NCBI RefSeq assembly: GCF_041154675.1
Contig: NZ_AP031322.1
Location: forward strand, 2,479,812 to 2,543,811
DNA: 64,000 nucleotides
Origin: Sulfurisphaera javensis
Lineage (GTDB): Archaea > Thermoproteota > Thermoprotei_A > Sulfolobales > Sulfolobaceae
Direction of reading: 5' to 3'
Under the pieces are notes generated by a model that was given only the letters and a program-made list of their open reading frames with translations, searched no databases and had not been told where the DNA came from. The first letter of the stretch is position 1. The number at the start of each line of letters is the position of its first letter. Position numbers and translations under genes: made by a program. Shown piece after piece: positions 49,574 through 58,862 of the stretch.

Positions 49574-51175
49574 TTACAGAGTATTAGCTATTTCTTGGGC
49601 TGTTGGTCTTAATTGTGGTTCTGGATTTAATGTTTTTATGATTACCTGCTGTAATTCTTGAGGCGTTGTTAGAGGTATGGTTGGTCTCCATGTTGACAGT
49701 ATTTGCTTAGCTTGACGTACTAAAGTTAAAGCAACGCTAATATTACCATTAATATAAGCATCTAACACTTTATCTAAGTAATCTCCAGCTGGATTATCAT
49801 GTTGTAAGGTAAGCATGACATAAGCTGTCATACCAAGAGCAAATATATCCATTTTAGGATCAGCTCCTTTTCCAGTTATTATTGCCTCAACATGTTCTGG
49901 TGGTGCATAAGAAGGAGTTACTTGCTCAATTTTTCCTCCAATTTTTACTGCTGAACCTAAATCACCTAGTTTAATTATTCCATCAATATTCCTATAAACT
50001 TCCTCTCCTAAATATCCGGGATTTCTCTTTAAGAATATGTTTTGAGGTTTAATATCTAAATGAACATAACCACTTGAGTGTAAATATGATAAGGCTACAG
50101 CTACTTGTTTTATTATTTTCTTTACGATAAGTGGCCAATACGTTGAATATGTAATATTTTGATTTGTTAGTAGTTTATCTGCGCTTCCTCCCTCCATAAA
50201 TTCCATAACTATTGCTGGTGGGTTCTTAAAATAAGCCTCAGCATTCCCTTTAAGTGCTTCCATGATCATGTTAGAATCAACATAAATTCCGAAAATTGTT
50301 ACAAAATTTGGATTTTGTGATAGTCTCTTCAAATTTTCACTCTCGTTAAATAATTGATCAAAACCGCTTTTTGCTTGTAAAGTTACAGTACCGCTTTTTG
50401 TTGGAGTTATTGAAAGAACTTTCATAGCGTATTTAGTACCACCTAAAGATACTTTTAGTACATAACCATTTCCACCAGTACCTATAACTGAATCAACCTT
50501 ATATCCGTGAATTTCTCTACCTACCCATACGTTTGGATCCCAATTAGATAACGAGAGATTTATTGGTAATTGATTCTGTCCAATAGGAGGTTGAGTAGGT
50601 GTTGGATAAGTTCCTGGTTTGTTAAATTCTATTCTAAGTCTTTGTTTTTTACCATTTTTGTCAACAATCTCTTTTTCAGCAACAATATGGGTTCTTGGAA
50701 TGTTTGGGTTAGTATAAATAGGATTATAGAATTTCATACATAGGGGGAAATCCAATAATACACTGTAGGCAGTTGTTGGCTGGTAATTTATTTCAATCAC
50801 ATTACCGGAGAGCTTTGTTTTAGCTGGTCTTGGAAAATAAACCATATTATCTACTATTTGAGGACAGAAAATAGCTAATGGAGATCCTTTTATCTCTAGC
50901 CTTGCTACGTCAGTATTAAAAGCAAGGGTCTTTGATTCTATTATTGCTATCCAATTTCTGACTGGTAAATTTCTAACCCTAATCTCAATTATTCTCTTTT
51001 TATTAGTTGCTAGTGAAATGCCTACAGCTAGAAACTCAAAAAATAAGAGAGGAATAAAGTAGCCCGTAAAGGTGAATATATTAATACCTCCGGATGCAGA
51101 TATTAATCCTAAGAAAGGATATAGCAAAAATGTATATAATATGAAAGTTATTATAATTGCCTTTGCTACGCCCAT
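49574..51175 (-). CDS. Membrane-anchored Ser/Thr protein kinase with extra beta domain
   Basis: 533 residues. N-terminal helix pair (about 7-28 and 33-56), similar to the kinase at 18210 (TFLLYP.LGLI). A middle domain (about 65-195), with beta-like strands and a KLSGNVIEINYQP motif, is not recognised. A Pro/Gln-rich linker leads to a Hanks-type kinase from about 215: IGTGGNGYVL, YAMKVL, HLDIKPQN (about 370), DLG (about 405), SYAPPEH. Non-RD catalytic loop and helical insert as in the other three kinases. It lies among four membrane proteins with a shared cytoplasmic domain, which makes them possible partners. Kinase activity is likely since Lys, Asp and Asn of the core are kept. Confidence 0.93.
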   Translation of the reverse strand: MGVAKAIIITFILYTFLLYPFLGLISASGGINIFTFTGYFIPLLFFEFLAVGISLATNKKRIIEIRVRNLPVRNWIAIIESKTLAFNTDVARLEIKGSPLAIFCPQIVDNMVYFPRPAKTKLSGNVIEINYQPTTAYSVLLDFPLCMKFYNPIYTNPNIPRTHIVAEKEIVDKNGKKQRLRIEFNKPGTYPTPTQPPIGQNQLPINLSLSNWDPNVWVGREIHGYKVDSVIGTGGNGYVLKVSLGGTKYAMKVLSITPTKSGTVTLQAKSGFDQLFNESENLKRLSQNPNFVTIFGIYVDSNMIMEALKGNAEAYFKNPPAIVMEFMEGGSADKLLTNQNITYSTYWPLIVKKIIKQVAVALSYLHSSGYVHLDIKPQNIFLKRNPGYLGEEVYRNIDGIIKLGDLGSAVKIGGKIEQVTPSYAPPEHVEAIITGKGADPKMDIFALGMTAYVMLTLQHDNPAGDYLDKVLDAYINGNISVALTLVRQAKQILSTWRPTIPLTTPQELQQVIIKTLNPEPQLRPTAQEIANTL

Positions 51176-51532
51176 GAATTAATAAGTGATAACTTGATAT
51201 ATAAATGTTGCTTTCTTATGAACGTTAAAAGATTTACGAACAAAAAGGAAGACTCCATTAATATTATGAGAAATCAAATGATTTGAAATCCTAATTATTT
51301 TTATTGTAACGTATCAGAGATAATTCTTTTTATAAGAAGTATTATATGGAATCTCCAAATATAGATCTATTATATTAATAGCCCATAATTTATAATTTTA
51401 TATGTTTTTATATTATTACTTAGAAATTATTTATTAATAAGTAAGATTTTGCTGTGGTAAGATGTATAATTTAAAAGGAATAAATGATTTTAAAGGAACA
51501 GCATAGATGCTAATTCCAATAAGTTTTAAGCA

Positions 51533-51732
51533 GGGAGTGTTCAATTGCATTCATGAAAATCAACAAATAATAAGATATAAATTGTAATCAACATTATTTT
51601 CTGTATGAGTTATACGATCCACATTAAATGAGTTCTTATACATTTACGGGAACTAACGTTGCGCATATATAATTTCTTTACGTTTTTAATTTTTGCATAC
51701 TACATATTACATGACTGCATTCGAACAGTCCC
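51533..51732. mobile_element. 200-bp MITE of the IS1 type
   Basis: Ends GGGAGTGTTCAATTGCATTC and (right end, reversed) GGGACTGTTCGAATGCAGTC match the ends of the IS1-family element at 58863-60026 (GGGAGTGTTGGAATGCAGTC). It is flanked by TTTAAGCA (51525-51532) and TTTAAGCC (51733-51740), an 8-bp duplication with one change. No coding capacity. It sits in the spacer 51176-51880, which holds nothing else but promoters. Confidence 0.85.
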
Positions 51733-51916
51733 TTTAAGCCTATTCTCTAAATCTTCAAACTTTAAAACTTCTCAGAAATACTAGAGCTTTTCATAGTAGT
51801 TGTAATATCTTTTGTAAGTGTGAGAGTAAATATAACAGATTCGTGTCTTCTTAACGAAAAACTGTATATGACATATTCTCATGAAAGATTTATATATTAT
51901 TAGAAATGATATTAAA

Positions 51917-53170
51917 ATGGATATGATTGGGAAACTAAGATTAATATCCATATTTATTTTAACATTACTTTTGATAGATTACGGACTTCAAATGCCATCT
52001 TTTGCTATCCTCTCAAATTATTCTATTCCTAGTGTAATGAATACTAATCCGACTACAATGTTTCATCCAGTTAAAATTCCGTTTAAATTTACTTTAACTA
52101 TTGCAAATATTTTAGTTAATGCACAATCCTCTCAGCAAAGTGTTACGTTTAACATTGTAAATAATCAATATATTTCAGGAAGCTATACTACTACTATTTC
52201 AGTATCACCAACTACTCTAACTCCCAATTCTACAAATAGTGTATCAGTATCAATATCTGGGAATAAATTACCTATAACTATTAATATACCACCAATTAAC
52301 ATAGGGGGCACACAAGTTTACTCTGGTGGGCAGTTTCAGTTGACTATTAACGCTCTAGGTACTTTTACGTGTGCTATTCCCGGATTGACTATTAACGCCT
52401 TTGTCTTCAGTGGAGGAGGATATATAAGTGTTATTGGAGAAATTGTAGGTTATGTTAATGTTAGTGGTGATGGCACTACATCTACTCAAAAGCTATGTTG
52501 GACTTCTCCTGGAGCTCAAAAGATAACAATAGAAACATCTAATGTAAAAAGCGGTAATGTTGTATTAGATATATATGATTTATCCTATGTTTTATCAATT
52601 TGTGTTTTCGTAAAGGCAAGCTCAGCTCTTGGCGGTAGTACTCAAATCACTGTAATTCCTCAAACTCAAGTAGGGAGTTTCAAAGGAGACCCAAGTTCAG
52701 TTCAATTCGATCTTAGTGTGTCATCAAGCATATTTCCAGAATTATCTTTGCCAATTCTCCTGCCCTTAGTCTCAGTACCCTTACTAGTAGGCGGAGTAGT
52801 TGCATATAGAAGGAAAAGAAAAGGTGGTAATAAGAGTCGGCCTAAGGTATCTAGTACGCCACAATATACTTACTCTCAGCCCTCAATTAAGTACGTTTAT
52901 GCTGGTGCAATAAGAAGGACCGGGGCTATTAAGCTTGTGTTAAATTCGACTGTAAAAGCTAGAATTGTCTCTATCTATGTGGAAGGGACGAATTACATCG
53001 CAAATAATATTACTCCTAGCGAAATACAACCTGGTAACAATGTTATTAGGGGATTCCTCAATCAAACGCCTTATAGTTTTAAGCAAGGTACAATATACAA
53101 TATTATAATGCATTATGAAGTTAATGGAAACTTATACGTTTTAAAAATACCTTCTTATTATATTCCATGA
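51917..53170 (+). CDS. Surface protein with one membrane helix and shared C-terminal domain
   Basis: 417 residues from ATG 51917. A signal-like helix (KLRLISIFILTLLLIDYGL), an external beta-rich part (about 45-280) with a Ser/Thr-rich strand pattern (NNQYISGSYTTTISVSPTT), a membrane helix near 285-305 (LPILLPLVSVPLLVGGVVAY) with basic RRKRKGG after it, then the common C-terminal domain: YVYAGAIRRTGAIKLVLNS, GTNYIANNITPSEIQPGNN and IPSYYIP. The topology puts the end in the cytoplasm. Start: the frame extends to ATG 51881, but TATATATT at 51891-51898 lies inside that extension, so ATG 51917 or 51923 is preferred. Role unknown; likely sensor or surface attachment. Confidence 0.78.
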   Translation: MDMIGKLRLISIFILTLLLIDYGLQMPSFAILSNYSIPSVMNTNPTTMFHPVKIPFKFTLTIANILVNAQSSQQSVTFNIVNNQYISGSYTTTISVSPTTLTPNSTNSVSVSISGNKLPITINIPPINIGGTQVYSGGQFQLTINALGTFTCAIPGLTINAFVFSGGGYISVIGEIVGYVNVSGDGTTSTQKLCWTSPGAQKITIETSNVKSGNVVLDIYDLSYVLSICVFVKASSALGGSTQITVIPQTQVGSFKGDPSSVQFDLSVSSSIFPELSLPILLPLVSVPLLVGGVVAYRRKRKGGNKSRPKVSSTPQYTYSQPSIKYVYAGAIRRTGAIKLVLNSTVKARIVSIYVEGTNYIANNITPSEIQPGNNVIRGFLNQTPYSFKQGTIYNIIMHYEVNGNLYVLKIPSYYIP

Positions 53171-53171
53171 T

Positions 53172-53524
53172 CTTGTGATGAAGTCCCATTGGCTTGTTGG
53201 TTCTCTTTCTTTTTTGCCATTCTTGTCTCACTTAATTTTATTTCTTCAAGTTTTTTAGCGTCTATTTTGTCGCTTTTCTTTCCTCTTTAGTTTTGATATT
53301 GTTAGTGGGTTTACTATTCTTATCTCGTAGTCCTTGTTTAGTGCTCTTATTACTTTTCTTGTGTATATTCCTGAGTCTTCTAGTATTATTTTTGATCCAC
53401 TTGGTAGTATTTTTCTTATTTCTTCGTATCCTTTTTCATCGTTTGTTAGCTTGTATAGTTTGCCTTGGTAGCTTAAGTACAAGGTTTTCTTTCCTATGTC
53501 TATTCCTGCTATTAATCCCTCCAT
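53172..53524 (-). mobile_element. IS110-family transposase remnant
   Basis: From ATG 53524: LIAGIDIGKKTLYLS has the first Asp, and KIILEDSGIYTRKVIRAL the Glu, of the DEDD recombinase domain; then VNPLTISKLKR. The frame is lost near 53280; one base shifted, the IS110 pattern KIDAKKLEEI appears, and the sequence ends close to the stop of the neighbouring gene. Only the N-terminal third remains, so no transposition by itself. The longest frame would begin at TTG 53554, inside the leader; ATG is more likely. Confidence 0.85.
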
Positions 53525-53655
53525 TTTCCCAACCTCATTCGGGCTTTTGCCCAACTTCCGGTACGGATGGAGGGAGGCCAGGCTAGCAACCGAGCTTGAG
53601 GCTCAGCTAGGGAGCCGGCCTCGTTCATCGGGTTTGAGTTATACAAACCCGACTA
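53525..53655 (-). ncRNA. Candidate bridge RNA in the IS110 leader
   Basis: Directly 5' of the IS110 transposase start lies a GC-rich stretch with three hairpins: TCGGGTTTG/CAAACCCGA (53628-53652, 9 bp, 7-nt loop); a long interrupted stem GAGGCC/GGCCTC, CTAGC/GCTAG and GAGC/GCTC (53574-53622); and GGGC/GCCC (53541-53552). IS110 elements are known to encode a bridge RNA between left end and transposase; the place, size and fold fit. Proof of the guide loops is not possible here. Confidence 0.6.
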
Positions 53656-53817
53656 ATATGTTTTATATGAGCTAGGGATAATACTCGACTTAAGTTCCTA
53701 TCCGCACTCAGAGTTAATAGACATATTGATAAGAAACATTAAACGTTACGTGATATGTAGATACATAATGAGTTTTTATATTTATGGCGCTAGCCAGTCC
53801 GCTAAACTTCTCACTTT

Positions 53818-55815
53818 TCATATTATTCTTAGTAGCTCCTCTATCGCCGGAAGCGCTGTCAGTAATGTGAGAACTACAAGAACCACTGTCAAGACGATAC
53901 TTATGATAGTGAGATCATGTAATCTTCTGTGTGCCTCATATTCCCCGAACATCCTTATCCTCTCAATCATCCTCTCATACATTCTATTCACGCCAGAGGT
54001 CTCCTTGAAAGTCTCAAATAATTGGTTGTAGGCATCGTTCTGAAGTATGTCAATATTGAAGAAATCGGAGAAATCCTTTGCGCCATCAGCCATTATTTCA
54101 TGGAGATGCTCAAAAGCGAGGGATCCCCTCAACCACATGGAGAAGAAACCCACTCTCTCGTACTGCATTAGATATCTATCAATTCTTTTGTTCATTAATA
54201 TCATGGTTTGTGACAGAATAGACAAGACTGCAGTGATGAAAATGCCCCAGCTTACGTCCCAGTTTAACTGCCACTTGTACAGATCTATCCTGTCCTCATC
54301 TACCCTTACATTTCTCTCGGGCTCCAGGTTAACTATCCAGTCGTCATAAAGAATAGTTTGATTAATTATATCTACCCTTGTAGAGCTACATAGCTCCATG
54401 ATGGAATCTTTTATCCTCATGGCTAGCTCTACGCGTTCTGAATATATGTCTAAATAATCATGAAAGATGTATGCCAGCAGAAGTGACAGATCCGAATCAG
54501 GCCTTAAGATATACCTCCCATCACTGAATTCCACTGATTTCGAAACTAGTAACCGATCATCCTTGGCCACGAGGCCTAAGGAATAATGAAAGAGACTGTT
54601 TCTGAGGTCAAAGATAGAGTGAAAGAATCTACTGGCGAATAGGGCAGGATGTCTACTATTTTTTAATTTTCCACGTTTTAATAATCTTTTCCTCATGGGC
54701 CGTGCCACAAAATACCAGGCTAAGAAGATCATGAAGAATTGTAGGCCGGTAAGAGTAAGCTTATCTCCTTGATCATTAGCATTTTGATCATTAGCATTCT
54801 GGTTTGATGTACTTATTTTCTCTTCAATAAGAAATTCCTTTCCCCCTGAGTGTTTAACAATATTTTTGTCCTTAACTCCAAGATATTTCGAAAAGAATGA
54901 TTCAATGTCTATATAAAATCCAGCCTCCGGATCAGTGATATGATGCAATAATTTCTCAAATAATTTCCTATTTTCCTTGCCCTCTTTTTGACTTTCACCG
55001 TCTGGCCTAAAGCTAAAAACTCCCACAAGGGCAGCTACATTATTTAACTTTCGTTTCATAATTTTCTGAGTATTTTCAACATTATTTTTATCTTCATCAT
55101 AACCATGTTCTAATGTAATAACAAGAAACAATCTAAATTCCAATTTATCTTCCGGATAGCTTTCAAGTATATCCCCTAAATTATCTTGATTTGAGGAATC
55201 AGGAACTTTTTCCATTTTGTACTTATCGGAATGATTATCTTTCTTTAAAATGTAATGGAAAGGCTTCTTCTCATTATCCTTCAGAACATATATGGGTAAA
55301 TTCCCATGATATAACTCAATAATTACTACATCATTTGATCTCTCAGAGAATAATGTCAATCTGGTTTTACTCAGAAATATAAGCAAAGGGTCTGCATCAT
55401 TAGCAGACAAGTTTTGATTACTAACAATCGCAAAATCGTTTAATATAGCTTCCTCTTCAAAAACTTTGGGCATAGAAATGTTTTCCTCAAGATCTTTCAG
55501 ATCAAAGTCATTATTACCTTTCTCTTTTTTTATGGATTCTAAATCTACAACTTCGCTGAATATTTGTTTTACATTTTTAATGCTAATTTCAGAGTTCTTC
55601 TTCATAGTAATAGTTTGTTTTAGGGATTCCATCAATTTATCAAGTGTAACGTTCTCTAGTTTCTCAATCTCTTTTAAGCTTATCGCACTTGTCCCTAGCA
55701 TATCAAAACCCAGAGAAACGACAAGTGTGGCTTTCTCAATAAATCCTATTATGTTATTAATTTTCCTTTGCATATAATCCTTGTTACTGGTATCACTATC
55801 AATATTCTCTACCAT
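53818..55815 (-). CDS. Large membrane protein of unknown function, foreign base composition
   Basis: 665 residues. N-terminal 340 residues are mostly charged and helical with an alpha/beta section (VVIIELYHGNLPIYVL, FRLFLVITLEHGYDED). A NANDQNANDQ repeat precedes a first membrane helix (LTGLQFFMIFLAWYFVA, about 353-370), a second is near 530 (WGIFITAVLSILSQTMILM), and a third ends the protein (IISIVLTVVLVVLTLLTALPAI). No family recognised; the C-terminal helix-turn after a long helical stretch vaguely recalls channel or effector proteins. Its codons use more G and C (especially 53818-54700) than neighbours, and it sits next to an IS110 remnant, so recent transfer is likely. A defence role is possible but only by analogy. 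Confidence 0.75.
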   Translation of the reverse strand: MVENIDSDTSNKDYMQRKINNIIGFIEKATLVVSLGFDMLGTSAISLKEIEKLENVTLDKLMESLKQTITMKKNSEISIKNVKQIFSEVVDLESIKKEKGNNDFDLKDLEENISMPKVFEEEAILNDFAIVSNQNLSANDADPLLIFLSKTRLTLFSERSNDVVIIELYHGNLPIYVLKDNEKKPFHYILKKDNHSDKYKMEKVPDSSNQDNLGDILESYPEDKLEFRLFLVITLEHGYDEDKNNVENTQKIMKRKLNNVAALVGVFSFRPDGESQKEGKENRKLFEKLLHHITDPEAGFYIDIESFFSKYLGVKDKNIVKHSGGKEFLIEEKISTSNQNANDQNANDQGDKLTLTGLQFFMIFLAWYFVARPMRKRLLKRGKLKNSRHPALFASRFFHSIFDLRNSLFHYSLGLVAKDDRLLVSKSVEFSDGRYILRPDSDLSLLLAYIFHDYLDIYSERVELAMRIKDSIMELCSSTRVDIINQTILYDDWIVNLEPERNVRVDEDRIDLYKWQLNWDVSWGIFITAVLSILSQTMILMNKRIDRYLMQYERVGFFSMWLRGSLAFEHLHEIMADGAKDFSDFFNIDILQNDAYNQLFETFKETSGVNRMYERMIERIRMFGEYEAHRRLHDLTIISIVLTVVLVVLTLLTALPAIEELLRII

Positions 55816-56293
55816 GATTTAATATGTGTAGTATAACTTTTTAAAAGTTTGGTTTTACATAATTTCCTATATTACGCAAAAATTATTTTTACTAAGTCAA
55901 AGTGAGGAGCGTGAGAAATGGCATTAATTTAGTATGTAGACAAAGGACTACATGCTATTGTCTCTAAAAATTAAATTAACTCACATTAAGAGATAAACTA
56001 CTCACATCCAGTAATGTAATAAGGCTAATGTAAATAATGCGAATTCAATTAAACAGTGCTTATTCAGAGCATATCGCCTTTTTCATCAGAGACAATAACG
56101 AATTAATTTGGAGCATATGATCTCCCTCGAGTGAGTCAATTATAATATTATTAGTTATTTCTACAACTTAATGTTTAGCGTATATAATCGTTCATCCAAT
56201 CTTTGTATAGAGATTAGTGATGCATTGAATATGTATCTAGACATTATGGACACACTCCTCACTAAGCAAAGTTTTTATATAAGGTATTTTTAA
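55816..56293. other. Intergenic region with repeat copy E and a strong promoter
   Basis: AT-rich spacer between divergent genes. Holds repeat copy E on the minus strand (56140-56214) and the TATA box of the next gene (TTTATATAA, 56274-56282). Nothing else seen. Confidence 0.5.
56140..56214 (-). repeat. Interspersed repeat, copy E
   Basis: Shortest copy: TCTCTATACAAAGATTGGAT, GATTATATACGCTAAACATT and GTAGAAATAAC on the minus strand in the family order. It lies 60 bp upstream of the TATA box of the propeller gene, in reverse orientation. Confidence 0.6.
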
Positions 56294-56302
56294 GTGTATA
56301 TA

Positions 56303-58666
56303 ATGATGATTATGAGAAGAAACAAGATATTGCTATCTCTATTACTAATTACCATAGAGCTTTTAGCGTTGAGCATTCTAGTAGTTAATTCAACTACTTC
56401 TTCTACATATACTATTTCGTTCGTTGAATATGGATTACCCTTAGGCTCTACTTGGTCTGTAACTTTGAACGGACAAACAAAAGTAGCATATGCTAATGAA
56501 AATATAACCTTTTATGAGCCAAATGGAAATTATCAGTATATAGTGAATAGTTCTTTGTTATATTACAATGCGTCAATTTCGAAAGGTAATATCACAGTTA
56601 ATAACGAAGACGTTAGCCAAACTATTTTCTTTACACTCTCTACCAATCATGTATTTGGATACATACCAGTTATCCCGCGTACTACTGGATTAGCTTATGA
56701 TCCACAAAACAAATTATTATATGTGCCAATACACAATTACCAAAGTTATTTCTATTATGTTTATATAATTAATACTTCAGTAAATCAAGTTATAAATGGT
56801 ATTAATTTGAATAATTTTTTTCCATATAGTATCATATATGATCCGCAGAATAATCTGCTCTACTTAACAGGTTTTTATTCTCAATCTTCATATATGTACG
56901 GTTTAGGTCTTGAAGTTATTAATCCCTCAACAAATAAAATAATTTGTTCTGGTATTCTTCAACCATATAATAATAATATATATTGTGCTTATGATGCTAT
57001 AATTCCTCTTTACGATCCTAATAATAATTTAATTTACATAGCAGATCCTGCTACTGCTAGTATACTTGCTATTGCACCTCAGTTAAATAATTCATTAGTT
57101 GCAAATATATCTATTTCTCCGGGTAATGTATACTCATTTCATTCTTCTTATTCGGCACTTACATACGACCCCGATAATAATTTAATATATGTAGCAGATT
57201 ACGTATTACAAGCTCTAACAGTCATAAATCCGTTGACAGAAAAAGTGATAGCAAACATACCTCTTCCTTACACACCATATGGTGTTACTGTAGATACGAA
57301 AGACAATCTAATATATGTGGCTGGCTCCAACGGCATACTAATTGTTAATGGGATAACAAATGAGATACAAGGGAATATTAATATAAATTATTTTGATCCA
57401 AGTTATATAATGTATGATTCTATTAATAATTTAATATATGCTGATGGTAATGGTTTATATATAATTAACGCCAGTAACAATAATATAACTAATATATGTT
57501 ATTCAGAAGGTGGTTGGATTGATATGGTTTATGATCAAAATAATCATATAATGTATTTTGTCTCTGCTGGAGGTAGTGCTGTTGGGATGTTCTATCCCCC
57601 AAACATAAACTATAATGTAACATTTGAGGAAACTGGTTTGCCTAATGGAACTCACTGGTCGGTAACTCTAAATACCATGAAGGAGGCATCCTCTTCAAGC
57701 AATATAACATTTAATGTGCCTAATGGAACTTATTTATATACAATTAATGTCCAGAATAGTGGATACAATATTATAACTCCGAAAGTAGGAACAATAATAG
57801 TTAATGGTAACAACGTAATTATAGACGTTAAGTTTGTTCCTAACATAACCACGTATCCAATTACTTTTGAGGCAGTAGGTTTACCAAAAGGATTACCATG
57901 GTCTGTCACACTTTCCGGAACTTCCACTAACGGACAGTTCGTAAATATTACTCAGACATCTGATGAAAATACGATTAAATTTAATCTGACTTCTGGAACA
58001 TACTTTTATGTTATTAGACTACCTTCTGGCTATCATACTAATCAACTAAACGGGTCAATTACAGTCACAAATAGTCCACAAGTAATAAAAATATCAGTCA
58101 TGCCCACTGAGACTACATCTACTCAAACACAGACTACCACTACTATACAAACCTCTTCAACAAGTGTGTCCACTACTACCTCTACTACCTCTTCTTCCCC
58201 GATATCTTCTAATATTGCGTTGAGTTCCTCTTCATTATCTAGTCAATCTTTGCTTACTACTCCAATCTTGATTTTAGCTATTGTAAGTTTGTTTGCTGTT
58301 GTTAGTGGTGTTCTTGTTTTTAGGAAGGGAAGAAATAATTCATCCTCTCATAGTGGAATGATGGCTACTCAGCCTGTTATTAGGCCGATTTATAGTGGAG
58401 TTATTAGGAGTAATGGGATTCTTAAACTTTATTTAGATTCTAATATTGTTGCTCGCATAATTAGTGTTAGTGTGGCTGGAACAAATCTGATAGGAACAAA
58501 TGTTAGTCCTAATACCTTAAATATCGGTCAAAATACTATCTTGGTTACTTTGAATACTGTCCCTCAAGGGTTAGTACCAAACAGTGCAATTTATCAAACA
58601 GTTTTAACAATTGAGTATAATAAACAAACGTTTACAATATCAATACCAACGTACTATATACCATAA
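56303..58666 (+). CDS. Surface beta-propeller protein with thermopsin-like repeats and shared C-terminal domain
   Basis: 787 residues from ATG 56303. Signal helix, one beta repeat (YTISFVEYGLPLGSTWSVTL), a propeller with blades like YDPQNNLLYV and IYVAD (about 110-430), two more repeats of the first kind (YNVTFEETGLPNGTHWSVTL; YPITFEAVGLPKGLPWSVTL), a Ser/Thr linker, a membrane helix (ILILAIVSLFAVVSGVLVF) and the common C-terminal domain (GVIRSNG, LYLDSN, TLNTVPQGL, final YYIP). It is the intact form of the layout broken at 44540-46269. The repeats are of the type used by thermopsins and other surface proteins. GTG 56294 is possible, but TATA at 56274-56282 is about 25 bp before ATG 56303. 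Likely a sensor or adhesin with an inner signalling or docking end. Confidence 0.88.
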   Translation: MMIMRRNKILLSLLLITIELLALSILVVNSTTSSTYTISFVEYGLPLGSTWSVTLNGQTKVAYANENITFYEPNGNYQYIVNSSLLYYNASISKGNITVNNEDVSQTIFFTLSTNHVFGYIPVIPRTTGLAYDPQNKLLYVPIHNYQSYFYYVYIINTSVNQVINGINLNNFFPYSIIYDPQNNLLYLTGFYSQSSYMYGLGLEVINPSTNKIICSGILQPYNNNIYCAYDAIIPLYDPNNNLIYIADPATASILAIAPQLNNSLVANISISPGNVYSFHSSYSALTYDPDNNLIYVADYVLQALTVINPLTEKVIANIPLPYTPYGVTVDTKDNLIYVAGSNGILIVNGITNEIQGNININYFDPSYIMYDSINNLIYADGNGLYIINASNNNITNICYSEGGWIDMVYDQNNHIMYFVSAGGSAVGMFYPPNINYNVTFEETGLPNGTHWSVTLNTMKEASSSSNITFNVPNGTYLYTINVQNSGYNIITPKVGTIIVNGNNVIIDVKFVPNITTYPITFEAVGLPKGLPWSVTLSGTSTNGQFVNITQTSDENTIKFNLTSGTYFYVIRLPSGYHTNQLNGSITVTNSPQVIKISVMPTETTSTQTQTTTTIQTSSTSVSTTTSTTSSSPISSNIALSSSSLSSQSLLTTPILILAIVSLFAVVSGVLVFRKGRNNSSSHSGMMATQPVIRPIYSGVIRSNGILKLYLDSNIVARIISVSVAGTNLIGTNVSPNTLNIGQNTILVTLNTVPQGLVPNSAIYQTVLTIEYNKQTFTISIPTYYIP

Positions 58667-58862
58667 TAATCACATACTTCTTTTTCTCGTATTTTTCTTA
58701 CTTACTCAGAAATAATCAGTCTAACAAATAATATTTTAGTCGAATACTTTTTCATAATGAGAAACTTGAATTACTAAAAAGATAATGTTAAATTTAATAT
58801 AGTGTAGTTTTTGAAGCAAAAAATTAAGGTACCAAGATCTTTATATGAAGATTAAATGAAAA

